This document shows positions 33,406-42,038 of a DNA stretch of 64,000 nucleotides, piece by piece. This DNA is from Haloferax sulfurifontis ATCC BAA-897 (GTDB taxonomy: Archaea; Halobacteriota; Halobacteria; Halobacteriales; Haloferacaceae). Positions within the stretch are counted from its first letter, which is position 1; each line of letters begins with the position of its first letter. The stretch lies in contig NZ_AOLM01000024.1 of assembly GCF_000337835.1 (NCBI RefSeq), forward strand, positions 1 to 64,000, written 5' to 3'. The position numbers and the translations under genes were made by a program. A model generated the notes under the pieces. It saw only the letters and a program-made list of their open reading frames with translations, did not search any database and was not told the origin of the DNA.

Positions 33406-33858
33406 ATGACCGACTCGAAGCGAATCGTCGACGACGCCATCGACGACGCCGGCGACGACGAGGACTCGGCGCTCGAACAGTTGGTCGCCGGCGTCGTCGT
33501 GGCGCTCATCTTTCTGGTCGGGTTCGGCCTGCTCGCACTCGGAGAGTGGTGGTTCTGGGTCGTCTTCCCGGTCGGCTTCGCGGGCGTGCTCCCCGCCGCG
33601 ATAGCCCTCGTGCGCATCTACGAGTCCCGCCGCGGCGACGACGCGGACGAGTCGATGACGACCGAGACCGAAGACGCGCTCGAAACGCTCCGGCGGCGCT
33701 ACGCGACCGGCGAGCTCTCGGAGGAGGAGTTCGAGTCGAAAGTCGAGCGACTGTTGGAGACGGAGACGGTCGCTGACGCTCGGGAGTCAGCCACGGCGCG
33801 CCGGCGTGAGGGCGACGCGAGCGAGACAAAGCGGGAGACGGAGTTCGACCGCGATTGA
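33406..33858 (+). CDS. SHOCT-domain membrane protein
   Basis: 150 residues. Two membrane helices (LVAGVVVALIFLVGFGLLAL and WVVFPVGFAGVLPAAIALV, about residues 27-75) are followed by a SHOCT motif, ALETLRRRYATGELSEEEFESKVERLL (about 97-123), a short helical hairpin often found at the C-terminus of oligomeric or membrane-associated proteins. A charged tail ends the protein. Role unknown; SHOCT is thought to mediate oligomerisation. The start ATG lies directly after GGGGGAGACCG, a possible ribosome-binding site. Confidence 0.85.
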   Translation: MTDSKRIVDDAIDDAGDDEDSALEQLVAGVVVALIFLVGFGLLALGEWWFWVVFPVGFAGVLPAAIALVRIYESRRGDDADESMTTETEDALETLRRRYATGELSEEEFESKVERLLETETVADARESATARRREGDASETKRETEFDRD

Positions 33859-33940
33859 GCGCGAACCGCGAACGAGGCGGGTACGACTCGGACGCGACGA
33901 AACGCAACACCGTTAACCGACCCCCGTCGTAGAGACACCG

Positions 33941-34774
33941 ATGAGCGACGACGCGACGGCGTTCGTGCCCGGCCACGTGACGGGGTTTTTCAGCGCCCAC
34001 CCCGCCGACGACCCGGCGGTCGCCGGCTCTCGCGGCGCGGGACTGACGCTCTCCCACGGCGTCACCGTGACGGTCGAACCGGCGCAGGAGACCACCGTCA
34101 GCCTCGACGGCGAGGCGGTCGAGATGCCGCCCGTCGCGGACGTGCTTCGAGCGCTCGGTGTGACCGCCGCCGTCGACGCCGAAAGCGACCTCCCGCTGGG
34201 CGCGGGCTTCGGCGTCTCGGGCGCGATGGCGCTCGGGACGGCGCTCGCGGCGAACGCCGTCTTCGGGTGTGGCCGGTCGGAGAACGAGCTCGTCACCCTC
34301 GCCCACGTCGCCGAGGTCCGCGCGGGGACCGGCCTCGGCGACGTGGTCGCGCAGGCCCGCGGCGGGATGCCCGTCCGGGTCGAACCGGGCGCGCCGGACT
34401 ACGGCCGGATGGACGGCATCCCCGCGCGCCCCGAAATCGAGTACGTCGCCTTCGGCGGACTCTCGACGGCCGACGTGCTGTCCGGGGACACGGCCGCGCT
34501 CACCGCCGCCGGCGAGACGGCCCTCGAAGCGCTCCGCGCCGAACCGACGCTCGACCGCTTCGTCGCGGAATCGCGGCTGTTCGCCCGCGACGCCGGCTTG
34601 CTGACCGACCGGGTCGAGGCCGCCATCGACGACGTGCGCGCGGCCGGCGGCGACGGTTCGATGGCGATGCTCGGCGAGACGGTGTTCGCGGTGGGGTCGG
34701 GACTGTCGGACGCCGGCTACGACCCGGAGCGGTGTCGCGTCCACCCTGCCGGCGCGACGCTTCGGAGCGACTGA
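33941..34774 (+). CDS. Pantoate kinase
   Basis: 277 residues of the GHMP kinase superfamily. AFVPGHVTGFFSAH opens the fold, and LPLGAGFGVSGAMALGTALA (residues about 86-105) is the glycine-rich ATP loop (motif 2). AEVRAGTGLGDVVAQARGG follows. The archaeal enzyme phosphorylates pantoate, replacing the bacterial order of reactions to coenzyme A. The next gene encodes the enzyme that uses its product. A CCGTTAACC box lies about 25-32 bases upstream. Confidence 0.92.
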   Translation: MSDDATAFVPGHVTGFFSAHPADDPAVAGSRGAGLTLSHGVTVTVEPAQETTVSLDGEAVEMPPVADVLRALGVTAAVDAESDLPLGAGFGVSGAMALGTALAANAVFGCGRSENELVTLAHVAEVRAGTGLGDVVAQARGGMPVRVEPGAPDYGRMDGIPARPEIEYVAFGGLSTADVLSGDTAALTAAGETALEALRAEPTLDRFVAESRLFARDAGLLTDRVEAAIDDVRAAGGDGSMAMLGETVFAVGSGLSDAGYDPERCRVHPAGATLRSD

Positions 34775-34870
34775 CGGCCACGAGAGCCTCGCAGACCCGC
34801 CGCAGAGTGTTGGACCGCCAGCCGTCCCGATGAGAAAACGTGTTACTGTCGCGGCGACGACCCACCACCA

Positions 34871-35626
34871 ATGAGCGACATCGAGATTCCCGAGAGCCAC
34901 CCGAGATACCAGTCGCTTCTCACCCGCCACCGCATCGAGGAGGGCGTCGAGAAGGGTATCACGAGCCGGCAGGGACTCATCGCGCAGGGGCGCGGCGAGG
35001 CGTTCGACTACCTGCTCGGCGAGCGGACGATTCCGAGCGCGGACGAGGCGGCGCGGACGGCCGCGGCGCACCTCCTGCTCGCGGACCAGCCGGTCATCTC
35101 GGTCAACGGGAACGTCGCGGCGCTCTGTCCCGGCGAAATCGTCGACCTCGCCGCGGCCGTCGACGCCGACATCGAGGTGAACCTGTTCAACCGCACCGAC
35201 GAGCGCATGCGGGCCATCGCGGACCACCTGCGCGACCACGGCGCGAACGAGGTAAAGGGACTCACCGCCGACGGGCGGATCCCGGGCATCGACCACGAGC
35301 GCGCGAAGGTCGACGCCGACGGCATCGGGAGCGCCGACGTGGTCGTCGTCCCGCTGGAGGACGGCGACCGCGCCGAGGCGCTCGGCGCGATGGACAAAGT
35401 CGAAATCGTCGTCGACCTCAACCCGATGTCGCGGTCGGCGCAGGTCGCCACGGTCCCCATCGTGGACAACATCGTGCGCGCGGTGCCGAATATCGCGGCT
35501 CACGCCCGCGACCTGCGGGACGCCGGCGCGACGCGCGAGGAACTGGAGGCAATCGTCGCCGAGTTCGACGCGGCGGAGGCGCTCGAAGCGGCCGAGCGGG
35601 CGATTCGGAGCGGAAGCGACGAGTGA
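34871..35626 (+). CDS. 4-phosphopantoate--beta-alanine ligase
   Basis: 251 residues matching the archaeal phosphopantothenate synthetase family: HPRYQSLLTRHRIEEGVEKGI (residues 9-29), NGNVAALCPGEIV (75-87), EVNLFNRTDER and DLNPMSRSAQVATVPIVDNI. It condenses 4-phosphopantoate with beta-alanine using ATP, the second archaeal-specific step to coenzyme A. It lies 96 bases after the pantoate kinase gene, a conserved pairing. The stop codon lies inside an 18-base tandem duplication. Confidence 0.94.
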   Translation: MSDIEIPESHPRYQSLLTRHRIEEGVEKGITSRQGLIAQGRGEAFDYLLGERTIPSADEAARTAAAHLLLADQPVISVNGNVAALCPGEIVDLAAAVDADIEVNLFNRTDERMRAIADHLRDHGANEVKGLTADGRIPGIDHERAKVDADGIGSADVVVVPLEDGDRAEALGAMDKVEIVVDLNPMSRSAQVATVPIVDNIVRAVPNIAAHARDLRDAGATREELEAIVAEFDAAEALEAAERAIRSGSDE

Positions 35627-35654
35627 GAAACGGGCGACGAGTGAGAAACGGGCG
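35619..35654 (+). repeat. 18-bp tandem duplication over a stop codon
   Basis: GACGAGTGAGAAACGGGC occurs twice in a row. The first copy holds the last two codons and the TGA of the phosphopantothenate synthetase gene; the second is untranslated. The duplication therefore copies the gene end, as at aspS, but at much smaller scale and without a hairpin. Confidence 0.8.
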
Positions 35655-35704
35655 AGGCCCGACCGGTCGCAAAGCTATTTCTGAGAGACACGAGTCGTGA
35701 CGAT

Positions 35705-36181
35705 ATGGACCGTCAGCGAACCCTCGCAGTCGTGATGGCTGTCGTCGGATTCGGAGCCGTCGTCGCCGGAATCCATCAGGAACTGCTCCACGTCGAACCC
35801 GGATACGACGGGACGATAACGACGGGGTGGGGCGGTCGGCTCAACCACGAGGAGTACCTGCTGGCGCGGCTCGGGGGCGTCGGCGTCGTCGGGGCGCTGG
35901 CCGCACTCCGATGGAAGTACGCCGCGGCCCTCCCAGTCGCGGTCGGCGGTGTCGAAGTCGGCTATTCGCTCGTGGCCGTGTCCCACTACGTCCGGGAGCC
36001 GGGACTCTACACCACGGTCCAGACGTTCGACGGGACGACGCGACTCGTCCTCGGCGCGGAACCGTTCTTGCTCGTCGCCGGCGGCCTCCTGCTTTTCGGT
36101 GCCGGCCTCGTCGCGTGGCGGTCTCACGGTGGGCGCGCCGCGACCCGCGACGCGGCGACAGAGGCCTCCGCGCACGCCTGA
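35705..36181 (+). CDS. Membrane protein of unknown function
   Basis: 158 residues with four hydrophobic segments: TLAVVMAVVGFGAVVAGI, LARLGGVGVVGALAAL, ALPVAVGGVEVGYSLVAV and PFLLVAGGLLLFGAGLVAW. The first loop holds conserved-looking LHVEPGYDGTITTGWGGRLNHEEY, probably outside the cell. No known family is recognised. It stands alone between the coenzyme A genes and a small acidic protein gene. Confidence 0.7.
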   Translation: MDRQRTLAVVMAVVGFGAVVAGIHQELLHVEPGYDGTITTGWGGRLNHEEYLLARLGGVGVVGALAALRWKYAAALPVAVGGVEVGYSLVAVSHYVREPGLYTTVQTFDGTTRLVLGAEPFLLVAGGLLLFGAGLVAWRSHGGRAATRDAATEASAHA

Positions 36182-36334
36182 CGGTCGAACACACAGAATC
36201 CGCGGCGTTCCGGCGACCGCGATGGGAACCGGTCTGCGAACCTCCGTCACCGACCGAACCGTGCCGCTCGTCGCTCGTCATCGGGTCTCGATGCGGCGCA
36301 CGGGGTCACAGAAGGTATTCGTACGCTGACGAGT

Positions 36335-36478
36335 ATGGGGCGAGTATGCCCTCCAGCGACGCGCGCTCCGGACAGCCCGGACGCCGACGAGGCGTCGACC
36401 GACGATAGGACCGACGACGAGCGCGAACAGTCGATTTTAGACCGCCTCGTCGACATACTGTGGATTCTCCCGTGGTGA
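36335..36478 (+). CDS. 47-residue acidic microprotein with hydrophobic C-terminus
   Basis: The short frame starts MGRVCPPATRAPD, is rich in Asp/Glu in the middle and ends QSILDRLVDILWILPW, a strongly amphipathic or membrane-binding helix. The codon bias (third-position G/C in the middle part) and the acid-rich composition look like haloarchaeal coding DNA. There is no operon partner; the next gene converges seven bases later. It is too short to assign; a membrane-associated regulator is one possibility. Confidence 0.5.
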   Translation: MGRVCPPATRAPDSPDADEASTDDRTDDEREQSILDRLVDILWILPW

Positions 36479-36484
36479 GCGCCG

Positions 36485-37558
36485 CTAGCTGAACCCGCTT
36501 ACCAGCACCGCGAACCACTGCGCCGGGTCGCGTCGCCGACGGACCTCGACCGAATCGACCCACTTGACCCACTGGAAGCCGCGGCGGTTCGGCGCGACCA
36601 GTCGGAGCGGCGCGCCGTGGCCGTGCGAGAGCGGGTCGCCGCCGACGCGCGTCGCCAACAGCATCTCGCGGGCCTCCGCGATTGGAAACGACCACCGAAA
36701 GCCCGTCACCGACCGGACCGTCACCCACCGCGCCGACGAGTGAACACCCGCGGAATCGAGCGCGTCGCCGAGTCTCACGCCGGTCCAGTTCTGCTCGGTG
36801 TACCAGCCGCTCGTGCAGTCCAAGAGGACCGACCGCGTCTCGTCGGGCGCGAGGTCGCTCCGGTGGAGTTCGAGCGGGCGGTCGACCAACCCCGTGACCG
36901 AAAGCGACCACGAGTCGGCGTCTATCGGGTCGGGGTCGTCGGCGACCCAACTCGTCACCGGAAAGGCGTCGTTTCCCCCGCCGGGCGGGAGCGGCCGCGA
37001 CCCGGTGAACCGGCGGCCGACGCCGCGGAGCGACCCAACCGTCTCGGTCGCCCGGTAGGTCGCCGCGCCGAAGACGAGTATCGCGCCGTACTGGAGCGCC
37101 CGGCGGCGCGCCGCGAAATCGACCGCGCGGGGCGGGCGGAAGCGCGCCCGGAGGTGGACGAACAGAATCGGGACCACGAGCAGGCCGAGGCCGATGTGGA
37201 CGTTGAGAAGCGTCCAGAAGGCGATTCGGACCTCGACGCCGAGCACCCACGCGACGCCGGTGCCGAGGGCCGCGAGCGCGACGACGGCAAGGAGCACCGA
37301 GAGCGCGGTGTGACGGTCGCGGAGCCGCGAGTCGAGCACGCGGCGGCGGACGCGGTGGAGCTTGAACCCGACGAGAACGACGAGCGAGAGTCCGGCGACG
37401 CCGTGGACGACGAACAGGAGGCCGTTGGCCGGGTGGCCGGCCCCGAGGCTCAACACGCCCGAGAGCGTCTCGAAGACGACGAGCGCGAAGATGGACCAGT
37501 CGACCGCCCGCGGCGGCGGTTCGACCCGCCGGAGCGCGCGGGGCGCGCGGCTTGCCAT
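36485..37558 (-). CDS. Cytochrome b561-like / molybdopterin oxidoreductase fusion
   Basis: 357 residues. Residues 1-160 contain about four membrane helices with histidines at helix ends (VVHGVAGLSLVVLVGFKLH, LLNVHIGLGLLVVPILFVH), resembling a haem-b-binding cytochrome. From about 195 a soluble sulfite-oxidase-fold domain follows: LVDRPLELHRSDL, then LLDCTSGWYTEQNWTGV, whose Cys is the molybdenum ligand, and PNRRGFQWVKWVDSVE. This resembles MsrP (YedY) and its haem partner MsrQ joined in one chain, so repair or reduction of oxidised substrates outside the cell is plausible. No twin-arginine signal is seen. Confidence 0.85.
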   Translation of the reverse strand: MASRAPRALRRVEPPPRAVDWSIFALVVFETLSGVLSLGAGHPANGLLFVVHGVAGLSLVVLVGFKLHRVRRRVLDSRLRDRHTALSVLLAVVALAALGTGVAWVLGVEVRIAFWTLLNVHIGLGLLVVPILFVHLRARFRPPRAVDFAARRRALQYGAILVFGAATYRATETVGSLRGVGRRFTGSRPLPPGGGNDAFPVTSWVADDPDPIDADSWSLSVTGLVDRPLELHRSDLAPDETRSVLLDCTSGWYTEQNWTGVRLGDALDSAGVHSSARWVTVRSVTGFRWSFPIAEAREMLLATRVGGDPLSHGHGAPLRLVAPNRRGFQWVKWVDSVEVRRRRDPAQWFAVLVSGFS

Positions 37559-37655
37559 GTGAAGTGATAGCGCTTCAAGCGGGAATAGGGTGTCGCGGGA
37601 GGCGACGAGAACGGGGACGGGGCGGAGACGAGCGCGAAAACCGAGCGGAGACGGC

Positions 37656-38636
37656 TCAGTCGTCGGCCGTCAGCGCCGCGGGGAGGTCCGCGGGGAGGCG
37701 GTCGCGGTCGTGTTCTGCCTCGAAGTCGAGGTCGGGGCCGACGCCGTAGATGCGCTTGGGGTTGATGTCGCCGTGGCTGACGAAGTAGTGCCGGACGATG
37801 TGGTCCATGTTGACCGTCTTCTCGATGCCGGGGAGTTGGTAGAACTCCTTCGTGTAGTTCCAGAGGTTATCGTACTCGTGGATAGCCCTCTTGTTGCACT
37901 TGAAGTGCGTGTGGTAGACGTGGTCGAAGCGGATGAGCGTCGCGAACATCGCGACGTCCGCCTCGGTGAGCACGTCGCCCGCGAGGAACCGCTGGTCGTC
38001 GAGCACCTCGTCCCAGTGGTCCAGCGCGTCGAACAGCTCCTCGACGGCCTCCTCGTAGGCTTCTTGGGTGGTTGCGAACCCGGCGCGGTAGACGCCGTTG
38101 TTGACCGGCTCGTAAATCTCGTCGATGAGGCGGTCGACCTCCTCTTCGTAGCCGTCGGGGTTGAGGTCCACGTCGTTGTCGGCGAGGGGGGCGAACGCCT
38201 CGTCGAGCATCCGCATTATCTCGCGGGACTCGTTGTTGACGATGGTCTCGCGCTGTTTGTCCCACAGCACGGGCACGGTGACGCGCCCGGTGAACTCGTC
38301 GTCGGCGCGGAGGTAGATATCGCGGAGGAACTCCTCGCCGTACAGCGGGTCCGGGAGGTCCTCGGAGAACTCCCAGCCGTCGTCGATGCGGACGGGTTCG
38401 ACGAGCGACAGCGAAACCGCGTCTTCGAGGCCCTTCAGCGCGCGCGTCATCGCGGTGCGGTGGGCCCACGGGCACGCGCGGCAGATGTAGAGGTGATACC
38501 GGCCGGCCTCGACCGGGAACCGCTCGTCCTCGCCGACCCAGTTGCGGAATTCGGTCGTCTGGCGCTCGAACTCGCCGTCTTCGTTGTTGGCGACGAACTT
38601 GTCGGTTCGCCACTCGCCCTCGTAGAGCATGTTCAT
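37656..38636 (-). CDS. Glutathionyl-hydroquinone reductase-like GST-family protein
   Basis: 326 residues of the xi-class glutathione transferase family (YqjG/Ecm4). The thioredoxin-like half has YHLYICRACPWAHRTAMTRAL, in which Cys of CPWA is the catalytic nucleophile of glutathionyl-hydroquinone reductases. The all-helical half has FLAGDVLTEADVAMFATLIRFD and YFVSHGDINPKRIYGVGP, both family signatures. Haloarchaea make gamma-glutamylcysteine rather than glutathione, so that thiol is the likely partner. The ATG at 38634-38636 is preferred; the frame extends 34 codons upstream. Divergent from the E1 alpha gene. Confidence 0.9.
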   Translation of the reverse strand: MNMLYEGEWRTDKFVANNEDGEFERQTTEFRNWVGEDERFPVEAGRYHLYICRACPWAHRTAMTRALKGLEDAVSLSLVEPVRIDDGWEFSEDLPDPLYGEEFLRDIYLRADDEFTGRVTVPVLWDKQRETIVNNESREIMRMLDEAFAPLADNDVDLNPDGYEEEVDRLIDEIYEPVNNGVYRAGFATTQEAYEEAVEELFDALDHWDEVLDDQRFLAGDVLTEADVAMFATLIRFDHVYHTHFKCNKRAIHEYDNLWNYTKEFYQLPGIEKTVNMDHIVRHYFVSHGDINPKRIYGVGPDLDFEAEHDRDRLPADLPAALTADD

Positions 38637-38758
38637 GCGACCACGACCTGGAGTACTTGCATGCCCGTCCGTTGGGACGTGAGCACCAAAAGTTGGGAGG
38701 CGACATCGGTGTAACCGGGCGTCGAACGGGGTCGCCATCGCGCGGTCGCCGCTACATG

Positions 38759-38774
38759 TGTGATTTCCATCACA
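38759..38774. promoter_or_regulatory. Inverted repeat TGTGAT-N4-ATCACA
   Basis: A perfect 6-base dyad lies between the divergent GST-like and E1 alpha genes, 122 bases from one start and 113 from the other. It resembles the general TGTGA/TCACA half-site arrangement bound by CRP/Lrp-type and other HTH dimers, but no such regulator is known for this locus. Confidence 0.4.
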
Positions 38775-38886
38775 AACGGGCCACGTCCATGCTACTCGAT
38801 TACACAGTTAGATTCGCGAGACTGAATCGAGAACTGTCACGTTGAGTAAAAGTCATCATAGATTATGGCAATTGTTGGTACGTCGC

Positions 38887-39921
38887 ATGGTGGTACTAGA
38901 CATCGAGACGGAGGATGGACAGCGCGAGGCGCTTCGCCGGATGCTCACGATTCGGGCGTTCGACACGAAGGCGGCCGACCTATTCAGCGACGGCGAACTC
39001 CCCGGGTTCGTCCACCTCTACGTCGGTGAGGAAGCGGTCGGGGTCGGCGCGTGTTCGGCCCTCGAATCGGACGACTACATCACGAGCACACACAGGGGTC
39101 ACGGCCACTGTATCGCGAAGGGACTCGACCCGGACCTGATGATGGCCGAACTGTACGGTAAGGCCAACGGCTACTGTAACGGCAAAGGCGGGTCGATGCA
39201 CATCGCGGACGTCGACGCGGGGATGCTCGGAGCGAACGGCATCGTCGGCGCGGGGCCACCGCTGGCGACGGGTGCCGCGCTCACGTCGCACCTGAAAGGC
39301 GAAGACACCGTCGCGCTGGCGTTCTTCGGCGACGGCGCGGTCGCACAGGGACAGGTCCACGAGGCCATCAACCTCGCGGCGACGTGGAACCTCCCTGCGG
39401 TGTTCCTCGTCGAAAACAACCAGTACGGCGAGGCGACGCCCGTCGAGAAACAGCACAACGTCCAGAACCTCAGCGAGACCGCGGAGGCGTACAACATCCC
39501 CGGCTTCACCGTCGACGGGATGGACATCACCGCCGTCTACGAGGCCGTCAAGGAGGCGCGCAAGCGGGCCGCCGACGGCGAGGGGCCGACGTTCATCGAG
39601 GCCGAGACGTATCGGTACCACGGCCACTTCGAGGGCGACCAACAGCCGTACCGGACCGAAGAGGACGTGGCGATCTGGAAGGACCGCGACGCCATCGAGA
39701 CGTTCAAGCGACGGCTCGTAGAGGCGGGGACGATAACCGAAGACGAGTTCGACGAGATGAAAGCCGAAATCGACCAGCAGATCGAAGACGCCGTCGGGAA
39801 GGCGAAAGACGCGGCGTACCCGGACCCCAGCGAGGCGTACGAGGACATGTTCAACGCGGCCGTCCCGGAGATTAGCGACTTCTCCAGCGGCATGCGGGCC
39901 GACGGAGGTGAGGACCGATGA
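38887..39921 (+). CDS. 2-oxoacid/acetoin dehydrogenase E1 component, alpha subunit
   Basis: 344 residues. The thiamine-diphosphate motif is GDGA (148-151) to NN (177-178), within FFGDGAVAQGQ and VENNQYG. THRGHGHCIAKG and GKGGSMHIAD are E1-alpha hallmarks. With E1 beta it decarboxylates a 2-oxoacid or cleaves acetoin and passes the acyl group to E2. The start at MVVLDIETEDG is supported by a CATAGATTATGG box 23-34 bases upstream; an in-frame ATG 15 codons earlier lies within the promoter. It overlaps the beta gene by four bases. Confidence 0.93.
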   Translation: MVVLDIETEDGQREALRRMLTIRAFDTKAADLFSDGELPGFVHLYVGEEAVGVGACSALESDDYITSTHRGHGHCIAKGLDPDLMMAELYGKANGYCNGKGGSMHIADVDAGMLGANGIVGAGPPLATGAALTSHLKGEDTVALAFFGDGAVAQGQVHEAINLAATWNLPAVFLVENNQYGEATPVEKQHNVQNLSETAEAYNIPGFTVDGMDITAVYEAVKEARKRAADGEGPTFIEAETYRYHGHFEGDQQPYRTEEDVAIWKDRDAIETFKRRLVEAGTITEDEFDEMKAEIDQQIEDAVGKAKDAAYPDPSEAYEDMFNAAVPEISDFSSGMRADGGEDR

Positions 39922-40928
39922 GCACCGAGACCGGTAGCGGGACCGGCCCGGACCGGACGGAGGAGATGACCATCCGGGAGGCGATTCGACTCGCCCTCCG
40001 CGAGGAGCTCGAACGCGACGACGACGTGTTCGTCATGGGCGAGGACGTCGGCGCGTTCGGCGGCGTCTACGAGGTCACGGGCGACCTCGTCGAGCAGTTC
40101 GGCGAGGAGCGCGTCCGCGACACGCCCATCAGCGAGGCCGGCTTCATGGGCGCGGCGGTCGGCGCGGCGGCGACCGGGACGCGGCCGGTCGTCGAAATCA
40201 TGTTCTCGGACTTCATCGGCGTCTGCTCCGAGCAGATAATCAACCAGATGGCGAAGAACCGCTACATGTTCGGCGGCAAGACGGAGATGCCCGTCACCGT
40301 CCGAACGACAGAGGGCGGCGGGAGCGGCGCGGCCAGCCAGCACTCCGGGACGATTCACACGTGGTTCGCCCACTTCCCCGGCGTGATGGCCGTCGCGCCC
40401 GCGACCCCCGCGTCCGCCAAGGGGCTCCTGAAGTCGGCCATCCGGTCGGACGACCCGGTCATCGTCTTCGAGAACAAGCAGATATACGAACAGAAGGGCG
40501 AGGTACCGCTCGACGACGACTTCACCATCCCAATCGGCACCGCGAGCGTCGAGCGCGAGGGCGAGGACGTGACCGTCGTCGCCACCCAGCGCATGGTCGG
40601 CGAGTCGCTCGAACTCGCCGAGGAACTCGCGGGACAGACGAGCGTCGAGGTCGTCGACCTCCGGTCGCTGTACCCGATGGACACCGAGACGCTGGTCGAG
40701 AGCGTCAAGAAGACCGGCCGCCTCGTCATCGCCGACGAGAGCCCGCTGTCGTACGGGACCCACGCCGAGGTGGCGACGCGCGTCATGGAGAACGCGTTCT
40801 ACAGCCTCGACGCGCCCATCCAGCGGGTCGGCGTCGCCGACGTCCACATCCCCTTCAGCCCCGCGCTCGAAGCGGAGGTGCTCCCACACGGCTCCGACGT
40901 GGAAGCCGCAATCAACCGCATCGTGTAA
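39918..40928 (+). CDS. 2-oxoacid/acetoin dehydrogenase E1 component, beta subunit
   Basis: 336 residues of the transketolase-like E1 beta family. VFVMGEDVGAFGGVYEVT (residues about 37-54) and EAGFMGAAVGAAATGTRPVVEIMFSDF carry the Glu that activates thiamine diphosphate. GGGSGAASQHSGTIHTWFAHFPG and, in the C-terminal domain, EVVDLRSLYPMDTETL follow. The ATGA overlap with the alpha gene indicates coupled translation of the heterotetramer. The next gene begins at the base after the stop. Confidence 0.94.
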   Translation: MSTETGSGTGPDRTEEMTIREAIRLALREELERDDDVFVMGEDVGAFGGVYEVTGDLVEQFGEERVRDTPISEAGFMGAAVGAAATGTRPVVEIMFSDFIGVCSEQIINQMAKNRYMFGGKTEMPVTVRTTEGGGSGAASQHSGTIHTWFAHFPGVMAVAPATPASAKGLLKSAIRSDDPVIVFENKQIYEQKGEVPLDDDFTIPIGTASVEREGEDVTVVATQRMVGESLELAEELAGQTSVEVVDLRSLYPMDTETLVESVKKTGRLVIADESPLSYGTHAEVATRVMENAFYSLDAPIQRVGVADVHIPFSPALEAEVLPHGSDVEAAINRIV

Positions 40929-41969
40929 GTGACGACCACTATCGGGCTCGTCGTCAACCCCGCCGCCGGCCGCGACATCCGCCGGCTCACCGGCGGCGCG
41001 AGCGTCAGTAACAACTACGCGAAACGCCGCACCGCGGGCTGTGTCCTCGCCGGGCTGACGCTCGTCGACGACGTGGAGGTGCTGGTCATGCCCGACAGCA
41101 CGGGCCTCGCCGACCGCATCGTCGACGACGCGCCCGACGGTGTCAGCGTCGAGTTCGTGGAGATGACGGTCACCGCGTCGGGACGGGACAGCCGAGCGGC
41201 CGCGGCCCACTTCGCGGACCACGCCGACGCCGTCGTCGTCCTCGGCGGCGACGGCACGACGCGGGACGTGGCCCAGACCATCGGCGACGTGCCGGTCGTG
41301 AGCATCTCGACGGGGACGAACAACGTCGTCCCGACGCCCATCGACGGCACCGTCGCGGGCGCGGCCGCCGCGCTCGTCGGAAGCGGGGCCGTCTCCGCGG
41401 CGGCGGCGACGACGCGCCACGGGACCGTCGAGGTCGACGTCGTCCGGTCCGAGGAGACGACGGTCATCCGCGGCCTCGCCACCGTCGGCGTCCTCGACCG
41501 CCCCTTCGTCGGCACGCGGGCGATTCTCGACCCGAGCGACATCGTCGGCGGCGTCGTCTCGCGGTCGTCGCCCGCGGAAATCGGACTGTCGGGCATCGCC
41601 GGCGGTCTCGTCACGCACAGACCGGACGAACCCGGCGGCGTCGGCTTCCGACTGGCCCGTGACGGGGGTGACGGGACAGACGCGCCGGATGCGGCGGACG
41701 CGGCGACCGGCCCGGCGACGGCGGTCAGAGCGATTACCGTCCCCGGACGCCTCTCGACGGTCGACGTGGTCGAACATCGCGTCCTCGACGACGGCGAGGA
41801 CTACGCGTTCGAGGTCGACCGCGGGGTGATAAGCGTCGACGGCGAGCGGGAACACGAGGTGCGAAACGGGACCGTCCGCCTCCGCCCGGTGAGCGACGGC
41901 CCGCGACTGGTCGACGTCGAGGCGGTCCTCGAACGGGCGGCCGACGACGGGCGCTTCAGGCTCGGGTGA
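40929..41969 (+). CDS. AcoX-like NAD-kinase-fold protein
   Basis: 346 residues, GTG start at the base after the E1 beta stop. The NAD/diacylglycerol-kinase fold is shown by IGLVVNPAAGRDIRRL (residues 5-20) and AVVVLGGDGTTRDVAQ (about 100-115), then SISTGTNNVVP. AcoX proteins are found in acetoin dehydrogenase clusters of bacteria with no firm role; an effect on cofactor supply is possible. Its presence argues for acetoin or a related substrate for this complex. An acidic low-complexity insert occurs near residue 245. Confidence 0.87.
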   Translation: MTTTIGLVVNPAAGRDIRRLTGGASVSNNYAKRRTAGCVLAGLTLVDDVEVLVMPDSTGLADRIVDDAPDGVSVEFVEMTVTASGRDSRAAAAHFADHADAVVVLGGDGTTRDVAQTIGDVPVVSISTGTNNVVPTPIDGTVAGAAAALVGSGAVSAAAATTRHGTVEVDVVRSEETTVIRGLATVGVLDRPFVGTRAILDPSDIVGGVVSRSSPAEIGLSGIAGGLVTHRPDEPGGVGFRLARDGGDGTDAPDAADAATGPATAVRAITVPGRLSTVDVVEHRVLDDGEDYAFEVDRGVISVDGEREHEVRNGTVRLRPVSDGPRLVDVEAVLERAADDGRFRLG

Positions 41970-42038
41970 GACGGCGGGGCCGAGTCGGTTCGGCCCGCCC
42001 GACCGGTTCGACTTGCGGTTGTTCGACCTGCGATTTTT

